DNA of 64,000 nt from Gammaproteobacteria bacterium (GCA_026196615.1 JAPHSW010000073.1:1-64000); one strand, 5' to 3'; positions 42,858 through 52,953 are shown, counted from the stretch's first letter. Made by a program: numbers and translations. Notes: generated by a model not told the origin, from the sequence alone.

Positions 42858-43307
42858 TTGATGTTAGACAAAGAACTATTCGATCTATTATATGAAGCAT
42901 CCAAATCTATCTATAGTGCCTATGTGTACAATGTATGGACAACTACTGCGCTACTTGTTGCTTCAATCGGTTGGTTTTTAACATCAGATCATGCCAGAAT
43001 ATTTCTAGGACAGCAGGGGTTGGTAAGAAAAATAAGTATTGCAAGTTTATCATTACTTGCATTATTTCATTCTTTAATATTATTTATTACACAATACAAA
43101 TCACAATCAATTAATTTATTATTGGAATCAGCAGCCTACGTAAAAGACAACCATATTCCTCAGCACTATTATTCACAATATCTTGTTCCCAATTCATGGC
43201 CATATGCCAGCTCTTTTCTAAACTTTATTTTATTCTATTTACTTATTTATTTTATCTTATCGACACCTAAGTTTATCAACAATAATATGGATATAAAGTC
43301 TAATTGA
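42858..43307 (+). CDS. Small membrane protein, about three TM helices (cargo)
   Basis: 149-aa ORF with hydrophobic segments; opposite strand to neighbours. Confidence 0.65.
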   Translation: MMLDKELFDLLYEASKSIYSAYVYNVWTTTALLVASIGWFLTSDHARIFLGQQGLVRKISIASLSLLALFHSLILFITQYKSQSINLLLESAAYVKDNHIPQHYYSQYLVPNSWPYASSFLNFILFYLLIYFILSTPKFINNNMDIKSN

Positions 43308-43499
43308 GAAAAATAAAAAACATAAATACTCTGTATGCTTTCGCTATATTAATATGATTTTTAAAGTAACTATGTTTGTTATTATGATTTTCTGTTTTAT
43401 ACTAGGTTTTTGTCTAATTTTAAATACTTGTTAATCCACAGATAAAAGTATGTGTTGCTTTATAGCAACTGGAGTTATAGTCAAATCTTAGATAATAAT

Positions 43500-45422
43500 C
43501 TAATCATTTCTCCAGAGACAAAGAATTTTTTGACCTGAACCTTTTACTATATTTGTTAATTGAACAATTATTGCCTCATCCTCTATAGAGGCTTTATCAA
43601 AATTTGGTTTTATATTTATAATTTGCAAGATTAGTTCATATTCTGTGATTTCTAATTTATTATTTATCTGATTTGTTAACAGTTTACTCAATAGTTCAGA
43701 GTCATCATCCAAATCACCCATAGCATTCGATATTTTTATTACCTGAGATGGTTCAAAACTAATAATTTTAGCACCTTTATTAGGAGTATATAAATGCCCA
43801 TTAATTAAATTAGATTCATCATAAAACCACCCTACATTATTACCCTCTTTTTTTACTAATATGTTTCCATGTAAATTACTAAAAAGAGGGGTCCTCATGG
43901 CTCCAATACGTGATGAGCGCGAAGCAAATTGATTTAAAATTAATTGGGCACTATCATGCCTTAATTGCCCAGATATTTCATAATTTTCAAGTTGCTTTAA
44001 AAATATTTTAATTGTTGGTGTTTGAGGTCTCGTGAGAAACCAATGAATATTTGCCCAAGAATTACCATTAAAGTAATTACTTGTAGTTGCCTGTTTATCA
44101 ACCCGTTGTTTGTCATCGATGAACCCTAAATCTCCAGGAAATAATAATAAATGATGTGCTTCATAATTATTATATACAATATGTGCTTTATCACATGGCT
44201 GTGTTAGATTTACAAGAATATTATTAGGAGCTTTACTATTTCGTAATACTGTTCCAAATCGTATATATTTCATAAACCATTCATACTGGCCTTCATCTTG
44301 AAGATGAATGTTATTTTCAGTGTCGCTTTTGTCATCAGTTGTATCGACACTAGGCAAAGGATAAGACTCATTAGCTTCATACCATTTTTCTCTATGCCAT
44401 TCGACATCTCCCAACAATTGCCGTAAAACAATTCTAGAGTCACTTATTTCTGTACCTTGTTTTAATGATGGTATCTTAAATAAGGCAGTTTCTAGATTTT
44501 TAGTTTCACCAATAGGAAATTCATCTTTTTCAACTAGTGCAAGGATGTGTTTACTAAAAAGCTCAGCCATATATTCTTCAAAATAAGCGTGATCTTCTTT
44601 AGCTGTTTTATATAAGATATTGAGAGAGTGTGCATCAAGGCCCCACAAATCATCAGAAAGATTATTTACCGAATTTTTCAGCTTTTTGCCCCACGAATCA
44701 ATAAAGCCTTCAATTGGATCAATTAAATCTCGTTCATTTGCTAATTGTTCAAATGTACACATCCATGATAATAAATCTTTTTTGTTATCATGCCTTGGTT
44801 TACCCATAATTCTAAAGCGACTACTAGTAGCTCTAAGTTTAGGACGTAGTCTTAAAAATTGATCTTTTAGCTCCTGGTGATGTGATGACATAAGAAGAAA
44901 CAACAATGGAGAAGTATTGTCTTTGTTTTTTTCCAAAAATTCTTCTATCAAAGAAATAGACTGATCCGTGGATTCATCTTTGAGGTAATAATCTATTAAA
45001 ATTAGATCATAATCTATATCAAAATTAATTTCTTCACGACAGGACATTTCATGTATTGGGCAGTTTACTTCACTTTCAATCAACCACTGCTTAATAAGAA
45101 TTACTCCTGCCGATGCATCTTTTCTATGTGATAAAACATTTTCAGCTGCTTGTTTAAAAAGTATTGGAGCATTATTTCTAATAACATCATCAGATAAAGA
45201 ATTAACAATATCATTAGTTGAATCATGTGGCTTATTGTGTAATTTAAGAAGTTTGATCAGTTTTTCATAATCTTCATAATCAGGATCTTGCAGTGCATTT
45301 ACAGCTAATTCATTTCCTCCATGCTTTCTCAAATCTTTTAGTGAGATTGTATTTCTCAAATCATCATCTATAATTGCAATATTTTTAATTTTAGCTATAT
45401 TAAATGACTCTATTAAACTCAT
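43500..45422 (-). CDS. Receiver-domain-like protein with large C-terminal region (candidate defence operon gene 5)
   Basis: IAIIDDDL; YDLILIDYYLKDESTDQSISLIEEFL; LLFLLMSSHH; RIMGKPRHD consistent with REC D-D, phospho-Asp, S/T and K positions; overlaps upstream gene by 4 bp. Confidence 0.75.
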   Translation of the reverse strand: MSLIESFNIAKIKNIAIIDDDLRNTISLKDLRKHGGNELAVNALQDPDYEDYEKLIKLLKLHNKPHDSTNDIVNSLSDDVIRNNAPILFKQAAENVLSHRKDASAGVILIKQWLIESEVNCPIHEMSCREEINFDIDYDLILIDYYLKDESTDQSISLIEEFLEKNKDNTSPLLFLLMSSHHQELKDQFLRLRPKLRATSSRFRIMGKPRHDNKKDLLSWMCTFEQLANERDLIDPIEGFIDSWGKKLKNSVNNLSDDLWGLDAHSLNILYKTAKEDHAYFEEYMAELFSKHILALVEKDEFPIGETKNLETALFKIPSLKQGTEISDSRIVLRQLLGDVEWHREKWYEANESYPLPSVDTTDDKSDTENNIHLQDEGQYEWFMKYIRFGTVLRNSKAPNNILVNLTQPCDKAHIVYNNYEAHHLLLFPGDLGFIDDKQRVDKQATTSNYFNGNSWANIHWFLTRPQTPTIKIFLKQLENYEISGQLRHDSAQLILNQFASRSSRIGAMRTPLFSNLHGNILVKKEGNNVGWFYDESNLINGHLYTPNKGAKIISFEPSQVIKISNAMGDLDDDSELLSKLLTNQINNKLEITEYELILQIINIKPNFDKASIEDEAIIVQLTNIVKGSGQKILCLWRND

Positions 45423-47767
45423 AGTTTTTCCATAGGTAATTGAAAGTAAAATGTCCTTAATCTACCATCATCACTAGCTTCCTTATCAAGCTCAATAATG
45501 GAACCATGATGCATTGCAACTTCTTTCGCAATATATAATCCAAACCCCTTACCATCTTTTTTTAAAGAAAATCCAGGTTCAAATATTCTTTCTCTATCCG
45601 AGGACGCAATTCCCGGTCCTGTATCAGAAATACTAATAACATTAGCTTTAGAATCAATATTAATATAGATTTTCTTTGAAGTATGACCTGGCATAATCCT
45701 TTTATTTAACCAATATACAGAATTACTTAACAGATTTTCAATCGCTAAACAAAAAAAGCCTCTGACCATCTTAACAATAACAGACTTATCTGTGCTAATT
45801 TCATCCACCGTTAACAAAACCTCAATTTCATGGCGGAGAAACCGAGATGAATACCCTTCTAAAATAGTTTTAATAAGTTTATTAGCATCAAATTTTACTT
45901 TTCCTTGACGACCATTTGTGCTTAAAGGGTCAAGTTGTCTTAATCTGGTATTTATAGATTTCACTTCAGCTTCTAATTTCATCAATAAATCTTTTGTGAC
46001 ACCACTAGAACTCTTTGAAATTTTATCTAATAAGCTCCTAGTTTGTGTAGTAGTTCTTGTCAACTCATGTAGTACACTGTTCATTACAGTGCCTACTCCA
46101 GCGAGTTCAAGAATATTTTCACGTTGTTCTCTAAGCATAGACATTGCTTGATTGTATTTTTTTACATGTGTCGAAATATAATGTAAATTCTCATCAATTG
46201 CAGCGACTTCTCTGTGTAGCTGTTTGGGCACTTTTTTCCTTATTACACTTAAATTTTTTGTTGCTATTTCAATTTTATCCTCTATATGCTCTGTGCCAGT
46301 TTCAGCTAATTCTGTTAGTTTTTGTTTCTTTTCCATTTCCCCTTCGTGTTTAATTTTCTCTTTTAAAGTTGCAATGGCAAATTTAGAGATCAATGCAATC
46401 AAATTGCTTGTTATTTTATTCTCAATAAGACCTTCACGGTTTGAGCGATCAATTAAGTGTGGGTTTTTATCAGCAGATATTTCTAAAGCACCAATTGTTT
46501 GAATACTATTAAGAAAAAAACCTCCACCTTTTAATGCCTTTTTATCCAAATTAAACCAGTCTCCATCTTTATCAGAACCACTCACTCCAACACGAAATTC
46601 ATCTCTATATATTGCGATACCTCCTGACCAATTATCTAGCTCATCTCTCAACCTCTTTAAGTCACTTCCCAACCCCATTCCAGCTAATTTCCGTCTATTA
46701 TACCAACGTATGACTAAACGAATTGGCCCAATATCTTTAAGATCCTTTATTGATAATTCCAAACTATCAGATACATCTAAAAAAGTTCTACTATCATAGT
46801 CAGTTTTATTATCATGCTTTACATCTGTAATTTCTATTGTTAATGCTACATTATTACTTTCTTTAATATTACTTGGATTTAGATTCATGATTAAATGCTG
46901 GTCAGCTAATGCCCATAATTCTTCATCCAGTTTTTTTATGGCAAGTGGAATTTCATTATTGAAGCTAACATCTATTGGAAAACGCAATTTATTTTCTTCA
47001 AAAGGATTTCTTAGTCGTCTTAAGTGTTTTTCAATTAATCCATCATTTATAGATTTCTCACTCCAATCAGCTTCTAAACAAGTGATTCGAATTATAGTAC
47101 CTGATTCAGAATACTCAGGCTTCTTTCTATTTAAAATAGGAAAATCTATTTCATCAATTGATTTTTTTGGATCTTCAAATTCATTCCAGTTAAAATAAAT
47201 AGTATTAGCATCGTTTAAGCCACTTACCCAAGATGTAACAGTAGCTTTTTTTCCAAGCCTCATCATAGCTAAACGGCCTATGCCTTTATTTCCTAACAAG
47301 GGACGTTCTGGTGCATTTTTATTACGTTTATTAAGTTTTGAATCTGTGCCTATACGTAAAAAAACATCATTAAGATCATCTCTGGTCATCCCACAACCAG
47401 CATCTTTAATCTCTATAAAATTAATTTTATCCAATACGTCATTAGCTTGATCAGTTTTACTTGAATTCAAAAGCTCACTTATTATTTTTATAAAATTTTT
47501 GTGTTGTGATTCATTAGTATTCTTTTTAAGATAATCAATTACATTATCAATTTTTTCTGAAAATGATTTAGTTTCTTTATCTTTTAATATATTTTTTGCA
47601 ACAGCTAGCTTAGATATAGGTAACAAAAATACAATTTTAATTTTAATTCGCTTAGAACCTGCATCAAATGAATTTTTTATTAATTCATATAATGCAATTT
47701 CATCAGAAGTTATTAACTCAGCACCAAGATGAATTAATGTTCGGGCTGCAACACTAAAATTTGCCAT
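45419..47767 (-). CDS. Protein with two GHKL ATPase modules: N-terminal HSP90/MutL/MORC-like and C-terminal histidine-kinase-like (candidate defence operon gene 4)
   Basis: ELIKNSFDAGSKRIKI / IEIKDAGCGMTRDDL / LLGNKGIGRLAMMRLG; then LAGVGTVMNSVLHELTRTT and NLLSNSVYWL / ISDTGPGIASSDRERIFEPGFSLKKDGKGFGLYIAKEV. Confidence 0.88.
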   Translation of the reverse strand: MANFSVAARTLIHLGAELITSDEIALYELIKNSFDAGSKRIKIKIVFLLPISKLAVAKNILKDKETKSFSEKIDNVIDYLKKNTNESQHKNFIKIISELLNSSKTDQANDVLDKINFIEIKDAGCGMTRDDLNDVFLRIGTDSKLNKRNKNAPERPLLGNKGIGRLAMMRLGKKATVTSWVSGLNDANTIYFNWNEFEDPKKSIDEIDFPILNRKKPEYSESGTIIRITCLEADWSEKSINDGLIEKHLRRLRNPFEENKLRFPIDVSFNNEIPLAIKKLDEELWALADQHLIMNLNPSNIKESNNVALTIEITDVKHDNKTDYDSRTFLDVSDSLELSIKDLKDIGPIRLVIRWYNRRKLAGMGLGSDLKRLRDELDNWSGGIAIYRDEFRVGVSGSDKDGDWFNLDKKALKGGGFFLNSIQTIGALEISADKNPHLIDRSNREGLIENKITSNLIALISKFAIATLKEKIKHEGEMEKKQKLTELAETGTEHIEDKIEIATKNLSVIRKKVPKQLHREVAAIDENLHYISTHVKKYNQAMSMLREQRENILELAGVGTVMNSVLHELTRTTTQTRSLLDKISKSSSGVTKDLLMKLEAEVKSINTRLRQLDPLSTNGRQGKVKFDANKLIKTILEGYSSRFLRHEIEVLLTVDEISTDKSVIVKMVRGFFCLAIENLLSNSVYWLNKRIMPGHTSKKIYINIDSKANVISISDTGPGIASSDRERIFEPGFSLKKDGKGFGLYIAKEVAMHHGSIIELDKEASDDGRLRTFYFQLPMEKL

Positions 47768-47821
47768 TAACTATTGCCTATTCTATTATTTAAAGAATTG
47801 TGTGAATAATTTTATTGCGTT

Positions 47822-48664
47822 TCATTTATGACATATATGACATGCACCATTTCCCTCATCATCACCATAAACATCATCTATATCAATTGGCTTTAAATTA
47901 ATTGGCAACAAAGGGTTTTGTGGGCGCTTATTAGACTTGTTTTTCATACGTTTTTCAAAATCATCTTTAATTTTTTTTATTCTCTCAGGACGTTCTATTT
48001 CTTCAAGTGATTCTTTATCCGTCCATGTAAAGGGGGAATCATTTTCAATAGCATTTTTTTCATACATTTTAGCTTCTTCAAATAGTTCAGGATGCACTTC
48101 TTTTAACCTTACCCATTCAATTTTCTGTTGAAAAAAACAAAATGAACATCCACTTCTTGAACGCCATTTATAGTACTTGGGCCAACCAATACCAGATGCA
48201 GTCAAAATATCCCATACATCATCTTTATGAATATCATTTTCTCTAAATGGATATTTAACTAATAATTTTTCATCTTTAGAATTGAAACCTTCCCGATAAT
48301 CTTCATCTGCTCTAATTGCAACATAGCTATATACAGTATCACCAGATTTTATCCATTGATTTACCCATCTTTTAAAAGGAGCGAGTTTAAGTTGCCGAGT
48401 ACACCATCGAGTTTGAGGTGCAGGCAAAAAATATTTATATTCACGTAACCAAAAATCAAAATCTCTATCTGCATTAATACGGTGAATGGGCTTACCCAAA
48501 AAACCTTCTAATTGCACAAGATACTCATATACCTCTGGTAATTCTTTACCTGTGTCAGTAAAAAAATATTCGATATCAAGTTCTGGAAAATTTTGACGCA
48601 TATAAATCGCAAGAGCAGCACTATCTTTACCGCCAGATATTCCTAATACATGTTTATCAGCCAT
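47822..48664 (-). CDS. PAPS-reductase-family (DndC/SspD/BrxP-like) protein (candidate defence operon gene 3)
   Basis: PP-loop GISGGKDSAALAIYM; WCTRQLKLAPFK; SGCSFCFFQQ; C-terminal CHICHK. Confidence 0.88.
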   Translation of the reverse strand: MADKHVLGISGGKDSAALAIYMRQNFPELDIEYFFTDTGKELPEVYEYLVQLEGFLGKPIHRINADRDFDFWLREYKYFLPAPQTRWCTRQLKLAPFKRWVNQWIKSGDTVYSYVAIRADEDYREGFNSKDEKLLVKYPFRENDIHKDDVWDILTASGIGWPKYYKWRSRSGCSFCFFQQKIEWVRLKEVHPELFEEAKMYEKNAIENDSPFTWTDKESLEEIERPERIKKIKDDFEKRMKNKSNKRPQNPLLPINLKPIDIDDVYGDDEGNGACHICHK

Positions 48665-48679
48665 TTTCTCTAACCTTTA

Positions 48680-51600
48680 TTAATTTGATTTTAAAAGACG
48701 AGCACCAACTTCTGCAATGGCGGCTAAAAAAATATTCACATCTGTACCTGAACTCTCATGTTTACTTAGTAAATCACCAACAATGTTATTAACTCTTTCA
48801 TCATTAACTTCTACATCTAAAATGTCTGAAACTTCGTAACCACCTCCCGAGCCAAAGATTACAGCCATGGAACGCCTTGAATTAACTCCATTTTCAAGAG
48901 AAGCTAATGCTTCAATTTTTCGATAATTTAAAGACCATTCACTTAGTTGTATAAGAGCCGAGTCAATATCTCTGTCAATCCATTCTGATGATGATTTCGT
49001 AACAGATAGGCTTAGTAAACCTTCAATATCTTCATTTGACCCTGAATACATACTCAAACGACCAATAAATGCATCGAGTCTAAATTCACCAGAGATACCG
49101 GAAATTTTTTCAGCACGTTTCCTAAGTATGCTTAAATCCCCGTGATGATCAAGTGCCTTAAGAATCTTGGATGCAACTTCATCAAGCATTTTAGGGTATG
49201 CAGAAATTAACTCATTAATTGATTGAGCCACTTGTTCTGCAAGGTCTTTTCCCTGAACATGAAAAATACTAGGTAAATCATTAAAAATAACTTTATGCGG
49301 ATCAGATGCCTTTAATAGCATTTGCCTAATTTTTTTAGTTCGAACAGATAATGCATCTGTTTTTTTTGTCCAATTTGGTAAATCATAAACTAATGCAACA
49401 AGAGCTCGTGCTGAGTCTAAAGGATCAGGTGAAATTTTTCTTTTTAGATGTTTAGTTAGTGCGTCTGATAAGTTTTTGAGTAATTTTTTACGTTGTTTTT
49501 CAATCTCTATATATCTAAAAGCAATACGCTTTGGTTCTTGTAACCATTCATCTATCTGAACTTCATTAATTTCAGGAATGAACATATTTTCTACATACAT
49601 TGCTAAGCATTGACGATTAGCTAAAAAGTATGAAAATACAAAAATTGGTAAAAATCCTTTTTTTATACCATATGGTGGTCTGTTAAGTAGTTCATAAATT
49701 TCTGCTAAATCAATATTACCATTTTTTCTCGACTTAATAATATTATCAAGAGCCTCCCATGCAGGAATCACTGAACCAGCTATCATAGAACTTGATGTAG
49801 TTGGGGCAGAAAATCTCCACACCTCATTGTAACAGTGATGAATGCCAGTAGATTTTAATGCGGTATAATATAAACCTGCTTCTACAGGATAGTTTTTGAA
49901 TGATAAGTTTTCTTCATCTTGATGGTTTATCATTCTATACATTAATTCACGTCTAGCTTTGGAAACATTGCTACTTATTACTTCTCGGTTTAATAGCTCA
50001 CTATATATATAAGGAGATGATTTATAAATATCATCTGCTAGCTCAGATGCTAAGCGAGTTAACCCTGTTGATTTATTATTTTTTATTTCCTCACCCTGAA
50101 CAAACCATCTTGCAGAATCAAAAGCACTTCGAATTTCTTCTTCTAGTTCAGATTTTACAAGAGCTGTTCGTGAAGCAATTTCTTTTCTTGCAACTGAATC
50201 ACCTTCAATTGTTGTTGTATTATTAACAATTTTATTTAATGATGATAATTCAATTCCAAGCTCTTTTATTATTTCTGAATTATTTGGAATACCTATAATT
50301 GCTGGAAATTCTGAAGATGATTTAGAGAACTTTTTTGCCAATGTAACATGTGATCTTGCTGATATATTATTATTTTCTAAGAACAACACAAAATATCCAC
50401 AACACCCTTGATCACTTTTAAGAGTTTTTATACGGTTTTTAATATCATCATTCATTGCAATTGTGCGATTAAACCAACGAATACTACCAGTATTTTGATA
50501 ATGCCTTTTTGCAACAATTGGATTCAAACTACTTAGTTCAAGTAAAGCGTTACTATCCAGTGAATTAATATCTTCTTTTGTATTTAAAATTGCATTATTA
50601 AGATCAAAGTCACTTCCTGCAAAGATGGCCCATGCACTAAGATGTTTCCTGTAAACAATAATTGACCATTCTGCTAGTTCTTTCAGTGCTTTTTCAATCT
50701 TAATTCCAGATACAAGAAGTTCTGAGATTTTTAATATTGAAGTTTCAGCATACAAACCAGACCCATTACTAAATAAATCTATTAATGCAATAGTTTTTGC
50801 TAAGTGCACATGCAATGTTAGACCTTTAGACTCAGCACGCTCAACGGCATCAACTGCCACAGACCATCTATGACCATCAGGAGAAGCTATAATTGACAGT
50901 TCGTGATTAGCTCGCAAATAATCCCAATACATTGCAGGAATATACATATTACTAGGCTTTAAATCTTGACCACGTAAAAACTCTTTAAAACTCATGGGTT
51001 CAATAGATGATAAAAAACTAAAAGTACTTCGCTCACTTTGGCTGAACCGACGTTTGGAAATTTGTCCAATAAGAATTGTTGTTATTGGATGTAAAGGCCA
51101 GCTGTTATATAAAGTACTAGCTAGTGTTTGATGAGTTCCTGGACGCCTTTTCTCAATTGTCTTTGCCACATTTTCAGACCATGTTACAGTCTTCTTATGA
51201 TCATATTCATCTGAAAGCACTACAGCTTGACTTATTAACTCTATTACTTCATCAGTAGCTGAAATGATTGGGATATCTACATATCTCCCTTGTACCTTTG
51301 CCCATTCATTCCTAACCTCATTACCCAAACGAATTGCATATTGCTCAAATGCTTGGTGCAAAATTCCCACAACTATTAAATTTCCATTACAACGATTGGC
51401 AGCTTCAGCTAGTTCTTGATAAAAATAAATATCTTCTCCAGTTTTTGAAGCAGCTTCTAAAAACTTACCTAATTCATCAATGACTAATAACACACCACCT
51501 TTCTTTTTTGTTTCAGCTAATTTTGTGAGTGATGTAATAATTTCTTCCCCAGTCGATATTTTTTTCCTACTACCTGGAGTTATTGTATTTATAGTGTTTG

Positions 51601-51988
51601 CAATAGATAAAACAACATTATCACGTTTTCCAACAACTGGGAGAATTATCCAGTTATCCTTTTCAGCTGAAAAAACTTGATTAATAATATGTGTTTTTGA
51701 TACACCTAATATTTTCTTTGCTTTTACTTTAAGCCTCTCATTAGAAGAAACTAGCGAGCACAAAAGTAATGCTAACGATGACTTACCACCTCCATATGGG
51801 CCTGTCCATGTAAATGCTCTTTGATTGCTAAGTTTAAGATGTTTAGCAGTAGTTTCCAATACATTAAGAGCTGTATTTTGACAGATATACCCTTCTAATG
51901 ATGAGGTTTTCTCAATATCAACATCAATTTTAATTGATCGCTGGAATTGTGGAGAAACCCTTACAAGATCTGATAGTTTCTTATTCAT
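48680..51988 (-). CDS. Large P-loop ATPase (candidate defence operon gene 2)
   Basis: Walker A TGPYGGGKSSLALLL; Walker B-like GGVLLVIDELGKFLEAA; 1102 aa; overlaps upstream gene by 8 bp. Confidence 0.85.
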   Translation of the reverse strand: MNKKLSDLVRVSPQFQRSIKIDVDIEKTSSLEGYICQNTALNVLETTAKHLKLSNQRAFTWTGPYGGGKSSLALLLCSLVSSNERLKVKAKKILGVSKTHIINQVFSAEKDNWIILPVVGKRDNVVLSIANTINTITPGSRKKISTGEEIITSLTKLAETKKKGGVLLVIDELGKFLEAASKTGEDIYFYQELAEAANRCNGNLIVVGILHQAFEQYAIRLGNEVRNEWAKVQGRYVDIPIISATDEVIELISQAVVLSDEYDHKKTVTWSENVAKTIEKRRPGTHQTLASTLYNSWPLHPITTILIGQISKRRFSQSERSTFSFLSSIEPMSFKEFLRGQDLKPSNMYIPAMYWDYLRANHELSIIASPDGHRWSVAVDAVERAESKGLTLHVHLAKTIALIDLFSNGSGLYAETSILKISELLVSGIKIEKALKELAEWSIIVYRKHLSAWAIFAGSDFDLNNAILNTKEDINSLDSNALLELSSLNPIVAKRHYQNTGSIRWFNRTIAMNDDIKNRIKTLKSDQGCCGYFVLFLENNNISARSHVTLAKKFSKSSSEFPAIIGIPNNSEIIKELGIELSSLNKIVNNTTTIEGDSVARKEIASRTALVKSELEEEIRSAFDSARWFVQGEEIKNNKSTGLTRLASELADDIYKSSPYIYSELLNREVISSNVSKARRELMYRMINHQDEENLSFKNYPVEAGLYYTALKSTGIHHCYNEVWRFSAPTTSSSMIAGSVIPAWEALDNIIKSRKNGNIDLAEIYELLNRPPYGIKKGFLPIFVFSYFLANRQCLAMYVENMFIPEINEVQIDEWLQEPKRIAFRYIEIEKQRKKLLKNLSDALTKHLKRKISPDPLDSARALVALVYDLPNWTKKTDALSVRTKKIRQMLLKASDPHKVIFNDLPSIFHVQGKDLAEQVAQSINELISAYPKMLDEVASKILKALDHHGDLSILRKRAEKISGISGEFRLDAFIGRLSMYSGSNEDIEGLLSLSVTKSSSEWIDRDIDSALIQLSEWSLNYRKIEALASLENGVNSRRSMAVIFGSGGGYEVSDILDVEVNDERVNNIVGDLLSKHESSGTDVNIFLAAIAEVGARLLKSN

Positions 51989-52904
51989 AGGCTAATTCCA
52001 ATAATTTATATTTATCTGGATATCCATCCTTTCGTATCACTTGCCTTATTCCTGCACTATCAGACCAAATTATCTTTCCATTCGTTATTGATTCTAAATC
52101 TATTATGTAATCTGCAATTGAATTTTCATCTAATTTGAAAACTCTACCTGGAGAACCATAGTCATGTACAATTGAGTCGAATGAAAGAGTGTTTATACCA
52201 AGAGAATATTCATCCCAAAATTCTAATAGTGCAAATGCAAATAATCCCGAATGTAAAGTAGTTTTCGTACCTCTACGAAAACAAAATGAATTCTTAGCAT
52301 CCGAGATTAATAAACCTAAATCAGCAAGAATTGGTTCAGAGGTATCTTCAGGAGAACTTTTTGAGACTTTTGGAATATAGCTCCTAAAACACACATCAAT
52401 ATCTGTTTGAATTGATTTATGAGAAATATTCTGTTCTTTATCTTTTATATATTTTATTAATGAGTCATATATATTCTTTTTTTCAAAACTAGCTTGAGTA
52501 ACATAATTAAACAACCACGCCCAAGTTGTAGATCGCACTGCTCTATTTTTTCCTCTTCCAGTTAGAATCCAGTGTATAAGCCAAGGAGTTGAATTATGTT
52601 CACCATAAGGATCTAACCCATTATTATTTAACAACATTTCGCCTAAACGTGTAGATTGATATCCACCATCAACATACTTTACAATATTACATGCAATAGC
52701 CCAATGTCTGATCGATGCAACCATATTTTTTCCCACACCAAATCGTACAATTGCATCATTATCTGTAAAAATATTTTTTGGAGCTATTTCTGAATATTGT
52801 GTGACGGCTTTGTATGACTTTGACAGCCATAATTGCCTCAGAGGAAATGTTTCATGTCCTGAAAAATGACCTTTATAATTTTCATTGAATAAGAAGCTTT
52901 TCAT
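51981..52904 (-). CDS. DUF4007-family protein (candidate defence operon gene 1; start set to internal MKSFLF)
   Basis: FSGHETFPLRQLWLSKSYKAV; IVRFGVGKNMVASIRHWAIACNIV; AGG spaced before ATG at 52904. Confidence 0.88.
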   Translation of the reverse strand: MKSFLFNENYKGHFSGHETFPLRQLWLSKSYKAVTQYSEIAPKNIFTDNDAIVRFGVGKNMVASIRHWAIACNIVKYVDGGYQSTRLGEMLLNNNGLDPYGEHNSTPWLIHWILTGRGKNRAVRSTTWAWLFNYVTQASFEKKNIYDSLIKYIKDKEQNISHKSIQTDIDVCFRSYIPKVSKSSPEDTSEPILADLGLLISDAKNSFCFRRGTKTTLHSGLFAFALLEFWDEYSLGINTLSFDSIVHDYGSPGRVFKLDENSIADYIIDLESITNGKIIWSDSAGIRQVIRKDGYPDKYKLLELAYE

Positions 52905-52920
52905 TATTTTACCTATTTCA

Positions 52921-52941
52921 CACTGGAGACACTCTCCAGTG
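52921..52941. promoter_or_regulatory. Operator-like palindrome O2
   Basis: CACTGGAGA-CAC-TCTCCAGTG, perfect 9-bp arms, core ACTGG-N9-CCAGT. Confidence 0.75.
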
Positions 52942-52953
52942 TTAACCATCTAT

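Noticed and set aside
41145-43307. CBASS with patatin effector (CapV type)
   Set aside because: No CD-NTase nucleotidyltransferase nearby and the patatin protein is a predicted lipoprotein
43500-52904. Canonical Dnd, Ssp or BREX system
   Set aside because: Only the PAPS-reductase-like protein, and loosely the large ATPase, match; the defining partners (DndB/D/E, SspB/C, PglZ, BrxL) are absent
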